From positions 1 to 64,000 of IMG/VR virus record IMGVR_UViG_3300018079_000002: a DNA stretch of 64,000 nucleotides, one strand, 5' to 3'. Source of the DNA: a virus. This document shows, piece by piece, positions 41,377 to 48,655 of the stretch (position 1 is its first letter; the number at the start of each line of letters is the position of its first letter). The position numbers were made by a program, and so were the translations under genes. The notes under the pieces were generated by a model. It was not told the origin of the DNA, searched no databases, and saw only the letters and a program-made list of their open reading frames with translations.

Positions 41377-41673
41377 TTAGGCCGTAAATCCTCCCAGCCG
41401 TGCCAGCTTGCCCAGGAAGGCCATGCCATTGGCCGATTCGCTGGACCACAAGTCCCAGAGGCAATACAGGGCTTCTTCGCGGGTTTTGGGCTCCAGGTTC
41501 TCCACGTTCAGGGAGAACCGGTCAATGCCGTGGGTGTCAGTGGTCCGGCGGCAATCCACCTTGTATTTCGTGCCACGGAATTTAACCTGCTTGCCGTGCA
41601 TCGCCAGCAGCGCAGCCTGGATGTCCATGGTCTCGCCGGTTTCGTTCGGGTATATCGTTCTTGTTGCACTCAT
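41377..41673 (-). CDS. Hypothetical protein
   Basis: 98 residues from ATG at 41673. MSATRTIYPNETGETMDIQA, then GKQVKFRGTKYKVDCRRTTD and EALYCLWDLWSSESANGMAF. Lies between two copies of the 31-base element. The ATG at residue 16 is an alternative start. Unknown. Confidence 0.5.
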   Translation of the reverse strand: MSATRTIYPNETGETMDIQAALLAMHGKQVKFRGTKYKVDCRRTTDTHGIDRFSLNVENLEPKTREEALYCLWDLWSSESANGMAFLGKLARLGGFTA

Positions 41674-41704
41674 GGTAATGGTATCGGTTAGCGGCGAACA
41701 AACT
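41674..41704 (-). repeat. 31-base intergenic element, copy 2
   Basis: 31 bases between GCC TAA and the ATG at 41673; starts AGTTTGTTCGCCGCTAA with CCGATA at positions 18-23 and ends ACCATTACC. Confidence 0.65.
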
Positions 41705-41878
41705 TTAGGCCGGGTTAAAGATGTGCTCCTGACGGCGAACAATCACACGGTCCAGCCGTTCGATTGCGGCCTGGGTTTCGGCCACCCGGTTCGCCAGCAC
41801 CGAATCCCGGTGGTCCAGGGCTTCCAGGGCGTCCACGGCTTCCACTAAGGCTTTACGAATTTCGGTAATCGTTTTCAT
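41705..41878 (-). CDS. Small coiled-coil protein (57 aa)
   Basis: 57 residues from ATG at 41878, two bases after the preceding stop. KTITEIRKALVEAVDALEAL, then LANRVAETQAAIERLDRVIV: one long amphipathic helix. Ends NPA followed by the 31-base element. Unknown. Confidence 0.55.
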   Translation of the reverse strand: MKTITEIRKALVEAVDALEALDHRDSVLANRVAETQAAIERLDRVIVRRQEHIFNPA

Positions 41879-41880
41879 GA

Positions 41881-41988
41881 TTACAGCCTCGCGAAGCAGA
41901 TCACACACCACACAATTCCGTAAGCAATGGTTCCGGCCAGCTTCAGTGCTGTGCTCGCCTCTTCAATCTTTTCGACTATTGTCGTCAT
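41881..41988 (-). CDS. Tiny membrane protein (35 aa)
   Basis: 35 residues from ATG at 41988: TTIVEKIEEASTALKLAGTI followed by AYGIVWCVICFARL, one probable membrane helix. Preceded by the 31-base element and followed two bases later by the next start, which supports it. Confidence 0.5.
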   Translation of the reverse strand: MTTIVEKIEEASTALKLAGTIAYGIVWCVICFARL

Positions 41989-42019
41989 ATTCTTAGTATC
42001 GGTTGTTTTCGTTTTTACT
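41989..42019 (-). repeat. 31-base intergenic element, copy 3
   Basis: 31 bases between GCC TAA and the ATG at 41988; starts AGTAAAAACGAAAAC, CCGATA at positions 18-23, ends ACTAAGAAT. Confidence 0.65.
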
Positions 42020-42280
42020 TTAGGCGTTCGGGAAGGTGATTTTGACCCACCAGTGCGAATAATTCGCCGTTGAGGCACCGCCGGAGAAAGCCTTGTTGAC
42101 TTCGCCCTTGCCCACCACCACCGCACCCGGCAGCGCAGCAACAACGCCAGCAGCGTATTGTTCTGCGTCCATGCCGTGGCGATAAAAGAAACCACGGCGC
42201 AAGGTGAAGACGCCTTCTTTGTGGGACACGGTGTCCGCCAGCCCCAGCTCCCGGATTTGTTTGACTGTCATTTTCATCAT
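42020..42280 (-). CDS. Hypothetical phage protein
   Basis: 86 residues. TVKQIRELGLADTVSHKEGV, FYRHGMDAEQYAAGVVAALP and NYSHWWVKITFPNA. The Met at residue 3 is an alternative start. Compact alpha/beta protein, unknown function, preceded by the fourth 31-base element. Confidence 0.55.
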   Translation of the reverse strand: MMKMTVKQIRELGLADTVSHKEGVFTLRRGFFYRHGMDAEQYAAGVVAALPGAVVVGKGEVNKAFSGGASTANYSHWWVKITFPNA

Positions 42281-42311
42281 ACCAATACTATCGGCGAAAA
42301 GGCGAAAGACC
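42281..42311 (-). repeat. 31-base intergenic element, copy 4
   Basis: 31 bases between an Ala-stop-like GCT TAA at 42312-42317 and the ATG at 42280; starts GGTCTTTCGCC, CCGATA at positions 18-23, ends GTATTGGT. Here the upstream frame is not a recognisable gene, so the element seems to keep its flank even without one. Confidence 0.6.
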
Positions 42312-42354
42312 TTAAGCCTAAATGACGAATAACCGTCCTTGGACCCTGAAACTG

Positions 42355-42383
42355 CGTAAGTCCCACATCCATAGGGACTTACG
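42355..42383. other. Perfect 10-bp inverted repeat in a 223-base gap
   Basis: CGTAAGTCCC (42355-42364) and GGGACTTACG (42374-42383) with a 9-base loop, inside the gap 42281-42503. No T-run follows it on the minus strand, so it is not a terminator. The loop contains an ATG on the minus strand starting a 16-codon frame (MWDLRSFRVQGRLFVI). The rest of the gap holds several CCTAGG/GCCTAGG motifs and the fourth 31-base element. Could be an operator or translational switch. Confidence 0.5.
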
Positions 42384-42503
42384 TAAAAACCCTCTAAAAC
42401 AGCCTAGGCTGCGTCGAGGCTCCTAGGTGTATAATGGGGCAAAAACCGGCTCCGGCTGGCCTAGGGGCGAGCCTGGAGGGTGAAACCGGCCTGATTTTGT
42501 GGC

Positions 42504-42803
42504 CTAGGGCACACCACCCTTGATGCCCTGGATCAGCGCCTTGGTGGCTCCCTCGGTGATGGCCTTTACCGAGTCGCTGTCCGGCTTGAGAGTTACACCC
42601 TCGGCATTGACGGTGCGAATAAATTCCATCGTCTGTGTCTCGGTTTTTAGCTTCGCGGCCTGACCGAACATCAAGAACGTTTTGTGGCTCACGTCCACGA
42701 TGTGATTCGTCCCTTGGGGTCCGTAGTAAGTAAACCGTTCGCGGTAGGTGCTGCATGCGGTCAGGGTTAGGCTAAGCATCAACAGAAGAAACATTTTGCT
42801 CAT
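42504..42803 (-). CDS. Small lipoprotein
   Basis: 99 residues. Signal peptide and lipobox MSKMFLLLMLSLTLTACSTY (L-T-A-C), so a lipid-anchored envelope protein. The body is polar (GPQGTNHIVDVSHKTFLMFG; DSDSVKAITEGATKALIQG). Overlaps the end of the upstream ASCH gene by 32 bases. Spanin-like roles cannot be excluded, but no inner-membrane partner is evident. Confidence 0.6.
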   Translation of the reverse strand: MSKMFLLLMLSLTLTACSTYRERFTYYGPQGTNHIVDVSHKTFLMFGQAAKLKTETQTMEFIRTVNAEGVTLKPDSDSVKAITEGATKALIQGIKGGVP

Positions 42804-43131
42804 CGTCCAAGCTTAGGACCACGTAGCCGTCAGGCAAGCCGAAACCCTTGTCCATGACATAAAGCACCCGGCGAAATAAATCGTCGCCATGTTTGGCATA
42901 CTCGCCGTGCAGTGGTCCGCAGCCGCAACGTTCTCCCTCGCCACCACTATGACCCGCATGCGTGTAGTCGCGTCCGGTGCCATGGCAACGTTCGCACGGA
43001 TAAAACTTCCGCAGGTGGAGTAAGTCACCCACCTGGAAGCCACGATCGTTTTTCCGGAATTCAAATCGCTTGTCACCGTCTTTGACAGCTTCGAATTGGT
43101 CCGGCCAACTTTTTAGTTCATGCACTTTCAT
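42772..43131 (-). CDS. DUF3850 / ASCH-fold protein
   Basis: 119 residues from ATG at 43131 (ATGA overlap and GGAGAAG upstream). MKVHELKSWPDQFEAVKDGD, then KRFEFRKNDRGFQVGDLLHL is the classical DUF3850 start, an ASCH/PUA-like fold thought to bind RNA or modified nucleotides. An insertion CERCHGTGRDYTHAGHSGGE followed by RCGCG adds a possible zinc site. ASCH proteins have been linked to base modification, of interest here. Confidence 0.75.
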   Translation of the reverse strand: MKVHELKSWPDQFEAVKDGDKRFEFRKNDRGFQVGDLLHLRKFYPCERCHGTGRDYTHAGHSGGEGERCGCGPLHGEYAKHGDDLFRRVLYVMDKGFGLPDGYVVLSLDDEQNVSSVDA

Positions 43132-43532
43132 ATTATTCTTCTCCACTCGTTCATTATCTGAATAAACTGCAGACGGTCTAGGGGCACCGCACCCAGCTTC
43201 AGTGCCTGACTCCGTTGTTCTGGCGACAAGTCGTAGTGCGGCACCGGGTGCGGATTGTGCGCCGAACGTTCAATGTCCAGCTTCCTGGCCATGCGGTGAA
43301 GGATATCCAGGTGGCAGGTGCCAGGGTTGGTCAGCAAGTAACAACTCAGGCGTCCCGAGCTGGTGGTGCTGACCGGCTGGCACTCGTCCACGAAGACCGG
43401 GATGAAGGTAGGCGTGGTGCATTCACCCCGGTCGCACTGCGGGCAATGACCAATCACAATCACCGAGCCATCGTCCAGGAATTGAATCGCCTGGACTCGG
43501 TCGAGGATGGTCATACACGCCATGCAGTTCAT
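43128..43532 (-). CDS. Zinc-motif protein with DUF4031-like C-terminus
   Basis: 134 residues. N-terminal CMAC and CPQC motifs (MNCMACMTILDRVQAIQFLD; GHCPQCDRGECTTPT). The C-terminal block CHLDILHRMARKLDIERSA...HYDLSPEQRSQALKLGAVPL resembles DUF4031. The second DUF4031-like protein lies at 32466-32960. ATGA overlaps on both sides. Confidence 0.5.
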   Translation of the reverse strand: MNCMACMTILDRVQAIQFLDDGSVIVIGHCPQCDRGECTTPTFIPVFVDECQPVSTTSSGRLSCYLLTNPGTCHLDILHRMARKLDIERSAHNPHPVPHYDLSPEQRSQALKLGAVPLDRLQFIQIMNEWRRII

Positions 43533-43774
43533 ACCGGTGTCCCGTCGCTGTAACCTTGATGAGTTACCTTAGCGGTGTTTTCCTTCGTGCTGCAGTCCAC
43601 GCAAATGTGTTCCCATTCCGTGCGGCATTGCGGATGTGGCCGCACCAGCCAACCGTTCTGTTTGATGATGGCCACCACCTGGCGGAAGTCTGCTGCCTCC
43701 AGGTCTTCTTCGCTGTGGCTGCACCGGTCGCAGCTAACGTCCCACAACCCGCGCGATGTGCCTCGTTCGATCAT
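43529..43774 (-). CDS. Small zinc-motif protein
   Basis: 81 residues: VSCDRCSHSEEDLEAADFRQ, HPQCRTEWEHICVDC. Two Cys pairs suggest a zinc ribbon. ATGA overlap with the MazG-like gene. Unknown function. Confidence 0.55.
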   Translation of the reverse strand: MIERGTSRGLWDVSCDRCSHSEEDLEAADFRQVVAIIKQNGWLVRPHPQCRTEWEHICVDCSTKENTAKVTHQGYSDGTPV

Positions 43775-44466
43775 TTTGAGTATGTCAGTCCTTGCAATTG
43801 ACTATAGGCAATGCCTCGTTCGTGCATTGCTTTGCGCCACAGCGTCCAGTCCTCGTCAGGCAGTCCCTCTGGGCGAGTGGTCATTAGCTGGGCCAGGTTC
43901 GGCTCAAAGAAGTTTGGACCCTTACCCACCTTGCCACTGGGGAATTTAATTGGACGGCCGTCCTCACCAAGCTTGGACATATTGCTGCGGTGCACTTCGG
44001 TATAACCGGCAAAGCGTAAGCTGCCAAAGCCCAGGGAACGCCAGGCCAGGTCCAGCTCGTTCTGGACACGGTTCAAACACGAAGGCAGCAGGTCCACCTG
44101 CCCGTCCGCCACGTGCTTGATGAACCGTGCGTGCTCCCGGTTCAACCCGGCCAGCAGGTTCAGATTGTTTTCCAGGTTGGTCATGCCAAGGACGGGTTTA
44201 TCGACCAAACTGAATTCGCGTTTGGACTCCGGCATGCCGAAGGTGCGGTAAGTGCCGTCCACCACGTATTGGCTGTCCACCAGCGCATCAAAGACCGCAA
44301 TGGGGTCTTGTGCGGCCAGAGCAGCAGCGAGCTCGCTAAGTTCTCCGCCAATGAGTTGGATGCGGACGAAGATGGTTTGGGCGTCCGGAATTCCGAGCCT
44401 CGACAGTTCTTTGATTTCATAGACACGATGGAATTCTCCATTCAGGTCGATCGTTTTGGTTTGCAT
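43771..44466 (-). CDS. MazG-like nucleotide pyrophosphohydrolase
   Basis: 231 residues from ATG at 44466. The metal-binding pattern ExxE...ExxD-like appears in RIQLIGGELSELAAALAAQD followed by AVFDALVDSQYVVDGTYRTF. The C-terminal GYTEVHRSNMSKLGEDGRPI and GKVGKGPNFFEPNL are typical of phage MazG-like/all-alpha NTP-PPase proteins. It probably hydrolyses (d)NTPs to monophosphates and shapes the precursor pool along with the dCMP deaminase and HD hydrolase. About 80 residues in the centre are specific to this branch. Confidence 0.75.
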   Translation of the reverse strand: MQTKTIDLNGEFHRVYEIKELSRLGIPDAQTIFVRIQLIGGELSELAAALAAQDPIAVFDALVDSQYVVDGTYRTFGMPESKREFSLVDKPVLGMTNLENNLNLLAGLNREHARFIKHVADGQVDLLPSCLNRVQNELDLAWRSLGFGSLRFAGYTEVHRSNMSKLGEDGRPIKFPSGKVGKGPNFFEPNLAQLMTTRPEGLPDEDWTLWRKAMHERGIAYSQLQGLTYSK

Positions 44467-44633
44467 ATTAGTTTGATGATGACGTATAGGCACCACAAGG
44501 GCCAGCTCAGCACCAAACAGATATGCCATCCTGGCCCTAAGTCGCGTCCTGCGGTTTTGAAGAAGGCACGGGCACACACGTGCCCAAGCCATAGGTAAAT
44601 TATCGCTGCAAGTGATTCGAGGAAGAAGTTCAT
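44442..44633 (-). CDS. Small membrane protein (63 aa)
   Basis: 63 residues from ATG at 44633. Two hydrophobic segments: NFFLESLAAIIYLWLGHVCA and WHICLVLSWPLWCLYVIIKL, ending basic (CKPKRS). Overlaps the MazG-like start. Could be a holin-like or inner-membrane protein; context gives no lysis partner. Confidence 0.5.
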   Translation of the reverse strand: MNFFLESLAAIIYLWLGHVCARAFFKTAGRDLGPGWHICLVLSWPLWCLYVIIKLICKPKRST

Positions 44634-44718
44634 AGGTTCAAAAGTAAACCCTGACGAAGGTGATGAGCCTCCGCCAGGGCACCTACGGCCAGCCTGAGCG
44701 CAACTGAATGGCTCGCCG

Positions 44719-44925
44719 TTAAGCTTGGACCATACTGCGGGTGATAAACTCCGTCTCCAGCCGAATCGTCTCCCGGTGCGCCTTGGCGCATTCGGGACAG
44801 ATCGTATGGGAAACGGCCACACCCACAAGTTGCTGCGGGTCGCAGCGCAAGAACTTGCCGGACAAGATGTCCTGTTTCTTGCTGCACCACGAGCAGACCA
44901 ACGTGAACTGTTTCTCTGTTCTCAT
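44719..44925 (-). CDS. Small zinc-ribbon protein (68 aa)
   Basis: 68 residues from ATG at 44925. CSWCSKKQDILSGKF and ICPECAKAHRETIRL give two CxxC pairs, a probable zinc ribbon. The gaps on either side (85 and 116 bases) hold no supported gene. The upstream one contains TATAAA followed by AAGACAAC at 45025-45036, a weak promoter candidate. Confidence 0.5.
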   Translation of the reverse strand: MRTEKQFTLVCSWCSKKQDILSGKFLRCDPQQLVGVAVSHTICPECAKAHRETIRLETEFITRSMVQA

Positions 44926-45041
44926 CAAATGGACCCATCGGCTGGACCACCGCAAACCTTAAACAATATTTTGCGCTCATGGCCGGAGTATCCCCCCTCC
45001 CACCGGGTTGGCCAAGCCTTTTGTTGTCTTTTTATACACCC

Positions 45042-47435
45042 TCAAAATGGCTCCTTGGCCTTCGGCAGCTCCGGCTGGTCCTCACACGCATTGGGGTCGC
45101 CCCAGACTTCCTCGCCATAAATCTTGGCCCAGGAGGCACGGCACTGGTCCAGGTCTGGCAGGCAGTAATGATAGGCTCGCCGTTTCTTTTTCTTAGTGAC
45201 ACCGTCCGCATCGATCTCGCTTACGGTGGTCAGCAATTGGCGGGTGAGCATCGCTGGCACCACTCGCCGGATGAATTGGCCTAGCACCGTTTCGTTCGAC
45301 CGTCGTGCCATGATCTGCGCTTCCTGCATATAGCGCACGTAGTCCACGAACAACTCGCGCTTCGAGACCTGGTTGTGCCAGCCGTCGTCCCTGACTAATA
45401 CCCGGCCATCGTGCAACTTACGATACCACCACTCCTCGTCCGGACTTAGCGACATGATCTTCTGTTCCTGCAGCGCCTTGGTTTTCGGCACATCACGCAC
45501 CTGGAAGTTACCCAGCTCGAACGTTAGCAGGAAGTGCAGCAGCGCCTCGCGGCCACCGTTGTCCAGCTCATCCCTGATCTTCTCGAAATATTTAGTGTCC
45601 TGCTTTTTGCTGTCGCCCACGTCCAGGACGAAGAACCTGCGCTCGTCTTTACCGGCTGGAATAATCCACTGACTGTTCGAAGCCATAATCACGTGCGTGA
45701 AATTGGGGCTAACTTCCACGTCTAGTCCCTTACCTTCCACCGGGATGGTTTCCTCGGTGATCAGCATCTTGAGCACGGACTCATGCTTCTTGTCTCCAGC
45801 ATAGAACGCTTCGTCCGCAAACAGCACCACACAGTCACGTAGGTGCGCATTGAACGAGCCCACCAGGTGCTTGGGGTCTGCCACCTGGAGGAAGTGCCGT
45901 CCAAACAGCGAGCCCAATTGTTTGGCGAATAAACCTTTACCTACGCCTTGATCACCGCGCAGCACCACCGCCACTTCTCCTGGGCTATCCGGCTGCTGCA
46001 CCGCACGCACCATCCAGCGTATCAGGTAATCAAAGTGGTCCTTGTTACCATTGCATATGTTCGTCTTCAGGTGGGTCAGGAACAAACCACAATCTCCCTC
46101 CTTGGGCTCGACCGCGAAGCCTTTCCATAGGTTGTATACGTCTGCCTCGGTCTCTCGCCCAGGGGAGAACACGATGGACTCGTATTGGCGACGTTTGGCA
46201 TGCTGCAGCCACCACTTGCCCAGGGGGATGCGAATGGTAACGCCTTCCTTGTTCTTACCACCGTCCACCAGGATGTGCATGTGACGATTGCGGAAGTCAT
46301 CGAAGCTTTGCTTGGTCAGCCGGTGGCGTTTCAATGCCGCGTCGAAAACTTCCTCCACAATCCGACACCGGCCACCCATGTTACCAATGACCGCGAAACG
46401 TTCGTTGAGTTTACGGAGCCAGGGGTCCACCGCCTCTTCCTTGGCGCGTTCAATCTGGCGCAGGGCATATTTCTCGGTGTTCCGGCCTTTGTCCAGCACT
46501 GATTCGCTGATCTTAAAATCCGGGTCCGTAATGACGGCATAGATGACTTCGTCCGGGACTTCTGCACGCACCAGTTGGCAGAGGCAGTCAAATAGCCAGG
46601 CACTGCGGCTATCGTCACCAAGCTTCTTCTCATCTGGCACCTTGCCCTGGACGATCAAGACCTTGACCCGGTCAGTGACGTTCCACTCGTTCAGCTCTTC
46701 AATGTCGTCGAGCCTGCGCACGTTGCCAGATACCTTCGGCTGGTTCTGACCACCGGAGAAGCCTTTGTCGTCCGGCCTTTGGGTAGGTGCGGCTGGAGTA
46801 AATTCGGCAATGTTATATACCCGGTGCGGATTGTGCTCGACTACTTCGGCCAGCTCCTCCTGGCGTCCCTTCTTTTTCTTCCGCGCATCGGGTATGTTGA
46901 TGGTGCCAGGTAGGCGCATGAGCCGATCAATGTTGTGGCAGTTATCACCACCAAAGATCAGTTCGAGCTGGATGTTGTAACGCTTGGCGTCTTCCGCACG
47001 GCCTAAGTCACCATCAATGGGAATAGGCTCCTTGAGTTTCCAGAAAGCCTGATACCCACCACCACTGAACACAATGAAGGTGGGCTTGACCGTCTTAGTA
47101 GGTGACTGGAGTAAGCCCAGGGCACGCTTACGCTCCGTGTCCAGGTCTTCCCCGGCACGTGGGTCAATGTCCACGTGCAGGTAGGCAACTTCCTTGATGT
47201 CCTCGCGTTCGGCCTTCTTGGTGATGGCCTGACTTACTGGGTTGACATGCCAGTAAAGATTGCGCTCGCCGTTATACTTCTTGAGCCAGTTAAGCAGCCC
47301 ACGTTTTTGGTCCGGGTAGAAGGTCTGGGTCTCAATGCTCTTCTTGTCGATGGAGATAGCCGTGAGTGCCCATGGCCCTTCCGGATACACCAGCTCCAGG
47401 AATTCAACGGCCTTATCGTTTTGAGGCGTGGCCAT
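45042..47435 (-). CDS. Primase-helicase (primase-like N-terminus, DUF5906/SF3 helicase)
   Basis: 797 residues. The N-terminal third has primase-polymerase features: VAYLHVDIDPRAGEDLD with the acidic pair, FIVFSGGGYQAFWKLKEPI, and CHNIDRLMRLPGTINIPD. Following a linker, the helicase part has Walker A LRGDQGVGKGLFAKQLGS, Walker B CVVLFADEAFYAGD and the SF3-type motif THVIMASNSQWIIPAGKDER. Starts the replication fork for the family A polymerase. The end lies 116 bases before the next accepted gene. Confidence 0.85.
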   Translation of the reverse strand: MATPQNDKAVEFLELVYPEGPWALTAISIDKKSIETQTFYPDQKRGLLNWLKKYNGERNLYWHVNPVSQAITKKAEREDIKEVAYLHVDIDPRAGEDLDTERKRALGLLQSPTKTVKPTFIVFSGGGYQAFWKLKEPIPIDGDLGRAEDAKRYNIQLELIFGGDNCHNIDRLMRLPGTINIPDARKKKKGRQEELAEVVEHNPHRVYNIAEFTPAAPTQRPDDKGFSGGQNQPKVSGNVRRLDDIEELNEWNVTDRVKVLIVQGKVPDEKKLGDDSRSAWLFDCLCQLVRAEVPDEVIYAVITDPDFKISESVLDKGRNTEKYALRQIERAKEEAVDPWLRKLNERFAVIGNMGGRCRIVEEVFDAALKRHRLTKQSFDDFRNRHMHILVDGGKNKEGVTIRIPLGKWWLQHAKRRQYESIVFSPGRETEADVYNLWKGFAVEPKEGDCGLFLTHLKTNICNGNKDHFDYLIRWMVRAVQQPDSPGEVAVVLRGDQGVGKGLFAKQLGSLFGRHFLQVADPKHLVGSFNAHLRDCVVLFADEAFYAGDKKHESVLKMLITEETIPVEGKGLDVEVSPNFTHVIMASNSQWIIPAGKDERRFFVLDVGDSKKQDTKYFEKIRDELDNGGREALLHFLLTFELGNFQVRDVPKTKALQEQKIMSLSPDEEWWYRKLHDGRVLVRDDGWHNQVSKRELFVDYVRYMQEAQIMARRSNETVLGQFIRRVVPAMLTRQLLTTVSEIDADGVTKKKKRRAYHYCLPDLDQCRASWAKIYGEEVWGDPNACEDQPELPKAKEPF

Positions 47436-47763
47436 TGACGTTGCGCCTTGTCCAGAATTCTGTTAGTTGTTCACATGGCACCAGCCCACGTTCCATCTGG
47501 TTCAGCCACCACCGACAAACGTTCAATTGTTTCGCCAGTGCATCCTGGCGTAACCCAGAACGTTTTCGCATGACGTAAGCCTGCTCGAACGGCTTAATGT
47601 TTTCGACTCTGACCTGTGGCAGGGTAAGGTCAGTGCCGTTTTCCCATAGGAAATACTTTTGTGGGGTTACGCGGAAGTGTTTTGCCGCCTGTGGCTGACG
47701 CCACTGCTTGCGCCGTCGCCATACTCTTAGCCGTTCCTGGCTTGTTAGTGTCATTGTGTCCAT
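47413..47763 (-). CDS. Double helix-turn-helix protein
   Basis: 116 residues from the ATG at 47763. Two Cro/C1-like HTH units: ERLRVWRRRKQWRQPQAAKH with VTPQKYFLWENG, and MRKRSGLRQDALAKQLNVCR with WWLNQMERG. The first 134 bases are read in another frame by the end of the nuclease gene. A later ATG at 47754 only trims three residues. Probably a transcriptional regulator of the phage. Confidence 0.55.
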   Translation of the reverse strand: MDTMTLTSQERLRVWRRRKQWRQPQAAKHFRVTPQKYFLWENGTDLTLPQVRVENIKPFEQAYVMRKRSGLRQDALAKQLNVCRWWLNQMERGLVPCEQLTEFWTRRNVNGHASKR

Positions 47764-48163
47764 ATCGTCCGTGATGAAGAACGTCGAGCAGTTCTTGATC
47801 GACAAGTCCTTCGTTCCATGTTTTCAATGCTCTCGTCCTGAGAGCAAGGCGGGGTAACTTACCCACATCATAAGCCTGCTCACCGGAAAACAGGAGCCAC
47901 TCGGTCCTGACCTGGAGCAGAAGATAAACTTCACCGCCCACCCGCCAGCGATTGATGATCCAGATGCGCTGCTGCTGAGTGAAGTGCGGTATCATAACAA
48001 TGTCATGCACGTGGTCCGGCCAGCGCCGTAGCCACTTCAGCTCCAGCCAACCCTCGGCATAGTTCACGTCCGGGGTGCCTGGATAGGCCGGGTTCTCCAC
48101 GGCAATCGCGTTTAGCGAACGCAACGCCTTGCAGACTCGACCGCGCATGCCATATTCACTCAT
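47630..48163 (-). CDS. PD-(D/E)xK nuclease (VRR-NUC / resolvase-like)
   Basis: 177 residues. Early motif VENPAYPGTPDVNYAEGWLE continues into LKW, giving G-x-PD-x(8)-E-x-K, the PD-(D/E)xK nuclease core. Later Gln residues (HFTQQQRIWIINRW) are as in VRR-NUC enzymes. May resolve branched DNA or trim ends in replication. The last 44 residues (Ala/Thr/Lys-rich) overlap the HTH gene and look unstructured. Confidence 0.65.
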   Translation of the reverse strand: MSEYGMRGRVCKALRSLNAIAVENPAYPGTPDVNYAEGWLELKWLRRWPDHVHDIVMIPHFTQQQRIWIINRWRVGGEVYLLLQVRTEWLLFSGEQAYDVGKLPRLALRTRALKTWNEGLVDQELLDVLHHGRYGHNDTNKPGTAKSMATAQAVASATGGKTLPRNPTKVFPMGKRH

Positions 48164-48642
48164 GCTATTGCTTCGTATTCAGTAACTTCAATCCCGGCCT
48201 TAGTCAAAAGTTCTCGCGAACGATCGTAAGAGTCCTTCGGGATGTTATTAGTCGCCACCGTGGCCAGGGTTACTACCCGGCCAATCCGTTTCTGAACTAA
48301 GTGCACGGCGCAACGGCAGCAGGGCAGCACCGGGTAAGTAAACAGTGTGTGACCGGAAACGTGCTCGTTGGCGAAAAAGACCGCATTCATTTCCGCATGA
48401 ATGGTCAGCTCCAGGCGTAGCCTCGGGTCGTGGAGCACCACTGGGTCATCCGGCATATCCTGGGGCAAACCGTTGAAGCCAACGGACGCAATGGTCAGGT
48501 CGTGCCGCACAATGACCGCACCCACTTTGGTCGAAGGGTCTTTGGACCAAGTGGAAACTTCTCGCGCTAGTCGTAGGAAGCGCATGTCCCATTTGGTTTG
48601 CTTTGCAGTCATCGCTCGTTCCAATTCAAACATGTTAGACAT
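48160..48642 (-). CDS. dCMP deaminase
   Basis: 160 residues. Zinc/catalytic motif IHAEMNAVFFAN with H82 and E84, and PCCRCAVHLV with C108 and C111 (PCxxC). KDPSTKVGAVIVRHD and VGFNGLPQDMPDD are typical of the deoxycytidylate deaminase family. Converts dCMP to dUMP, the substrate for the thymidylate-synthase-family enzyme at 52456-53496, so it feeds the proposed modified-base pathway. Confidence 0.85.
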   Translation of the reverse strand: MSNMFELERAMTAKQTKWDMRFLRLAREVSTWSKDPSTKVGAVIVRHDLTIASVGFNGLPQDMPDDPVVLHDPRLRLELTIHAEMNAVFFANEHVSGHTLFTYPVLPCCRCAVHLVQKRIGRVVTLATVATNNIPKDSYDRSRELLTKAGIEVTEYEAIA

Positions 48643-48655
48643 AAATTAGGCAACA

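Noticed and set aside
42430-42435. TATAAT on the plus strand
   Set aside because: No -35 match at 15-19 bases upstream and no plus-strand gene follows.
44630-44980. 116-codon minus-strand frame overlapping the zinc-ribbon gene
   Set aside because: The alternative frame (MRTEKQFTL...) has paired CxxC motifs and sensible codon use; the longer frame is Gly/Ala/Arg-rich noise.
45020-45060. TATAAA-centred promoter before the small zinc-ribbon gene
   Set aside because: The -10 is good but no TTG-like -35 fits at 16-18 bases; kept only as a mention in the gene entry.
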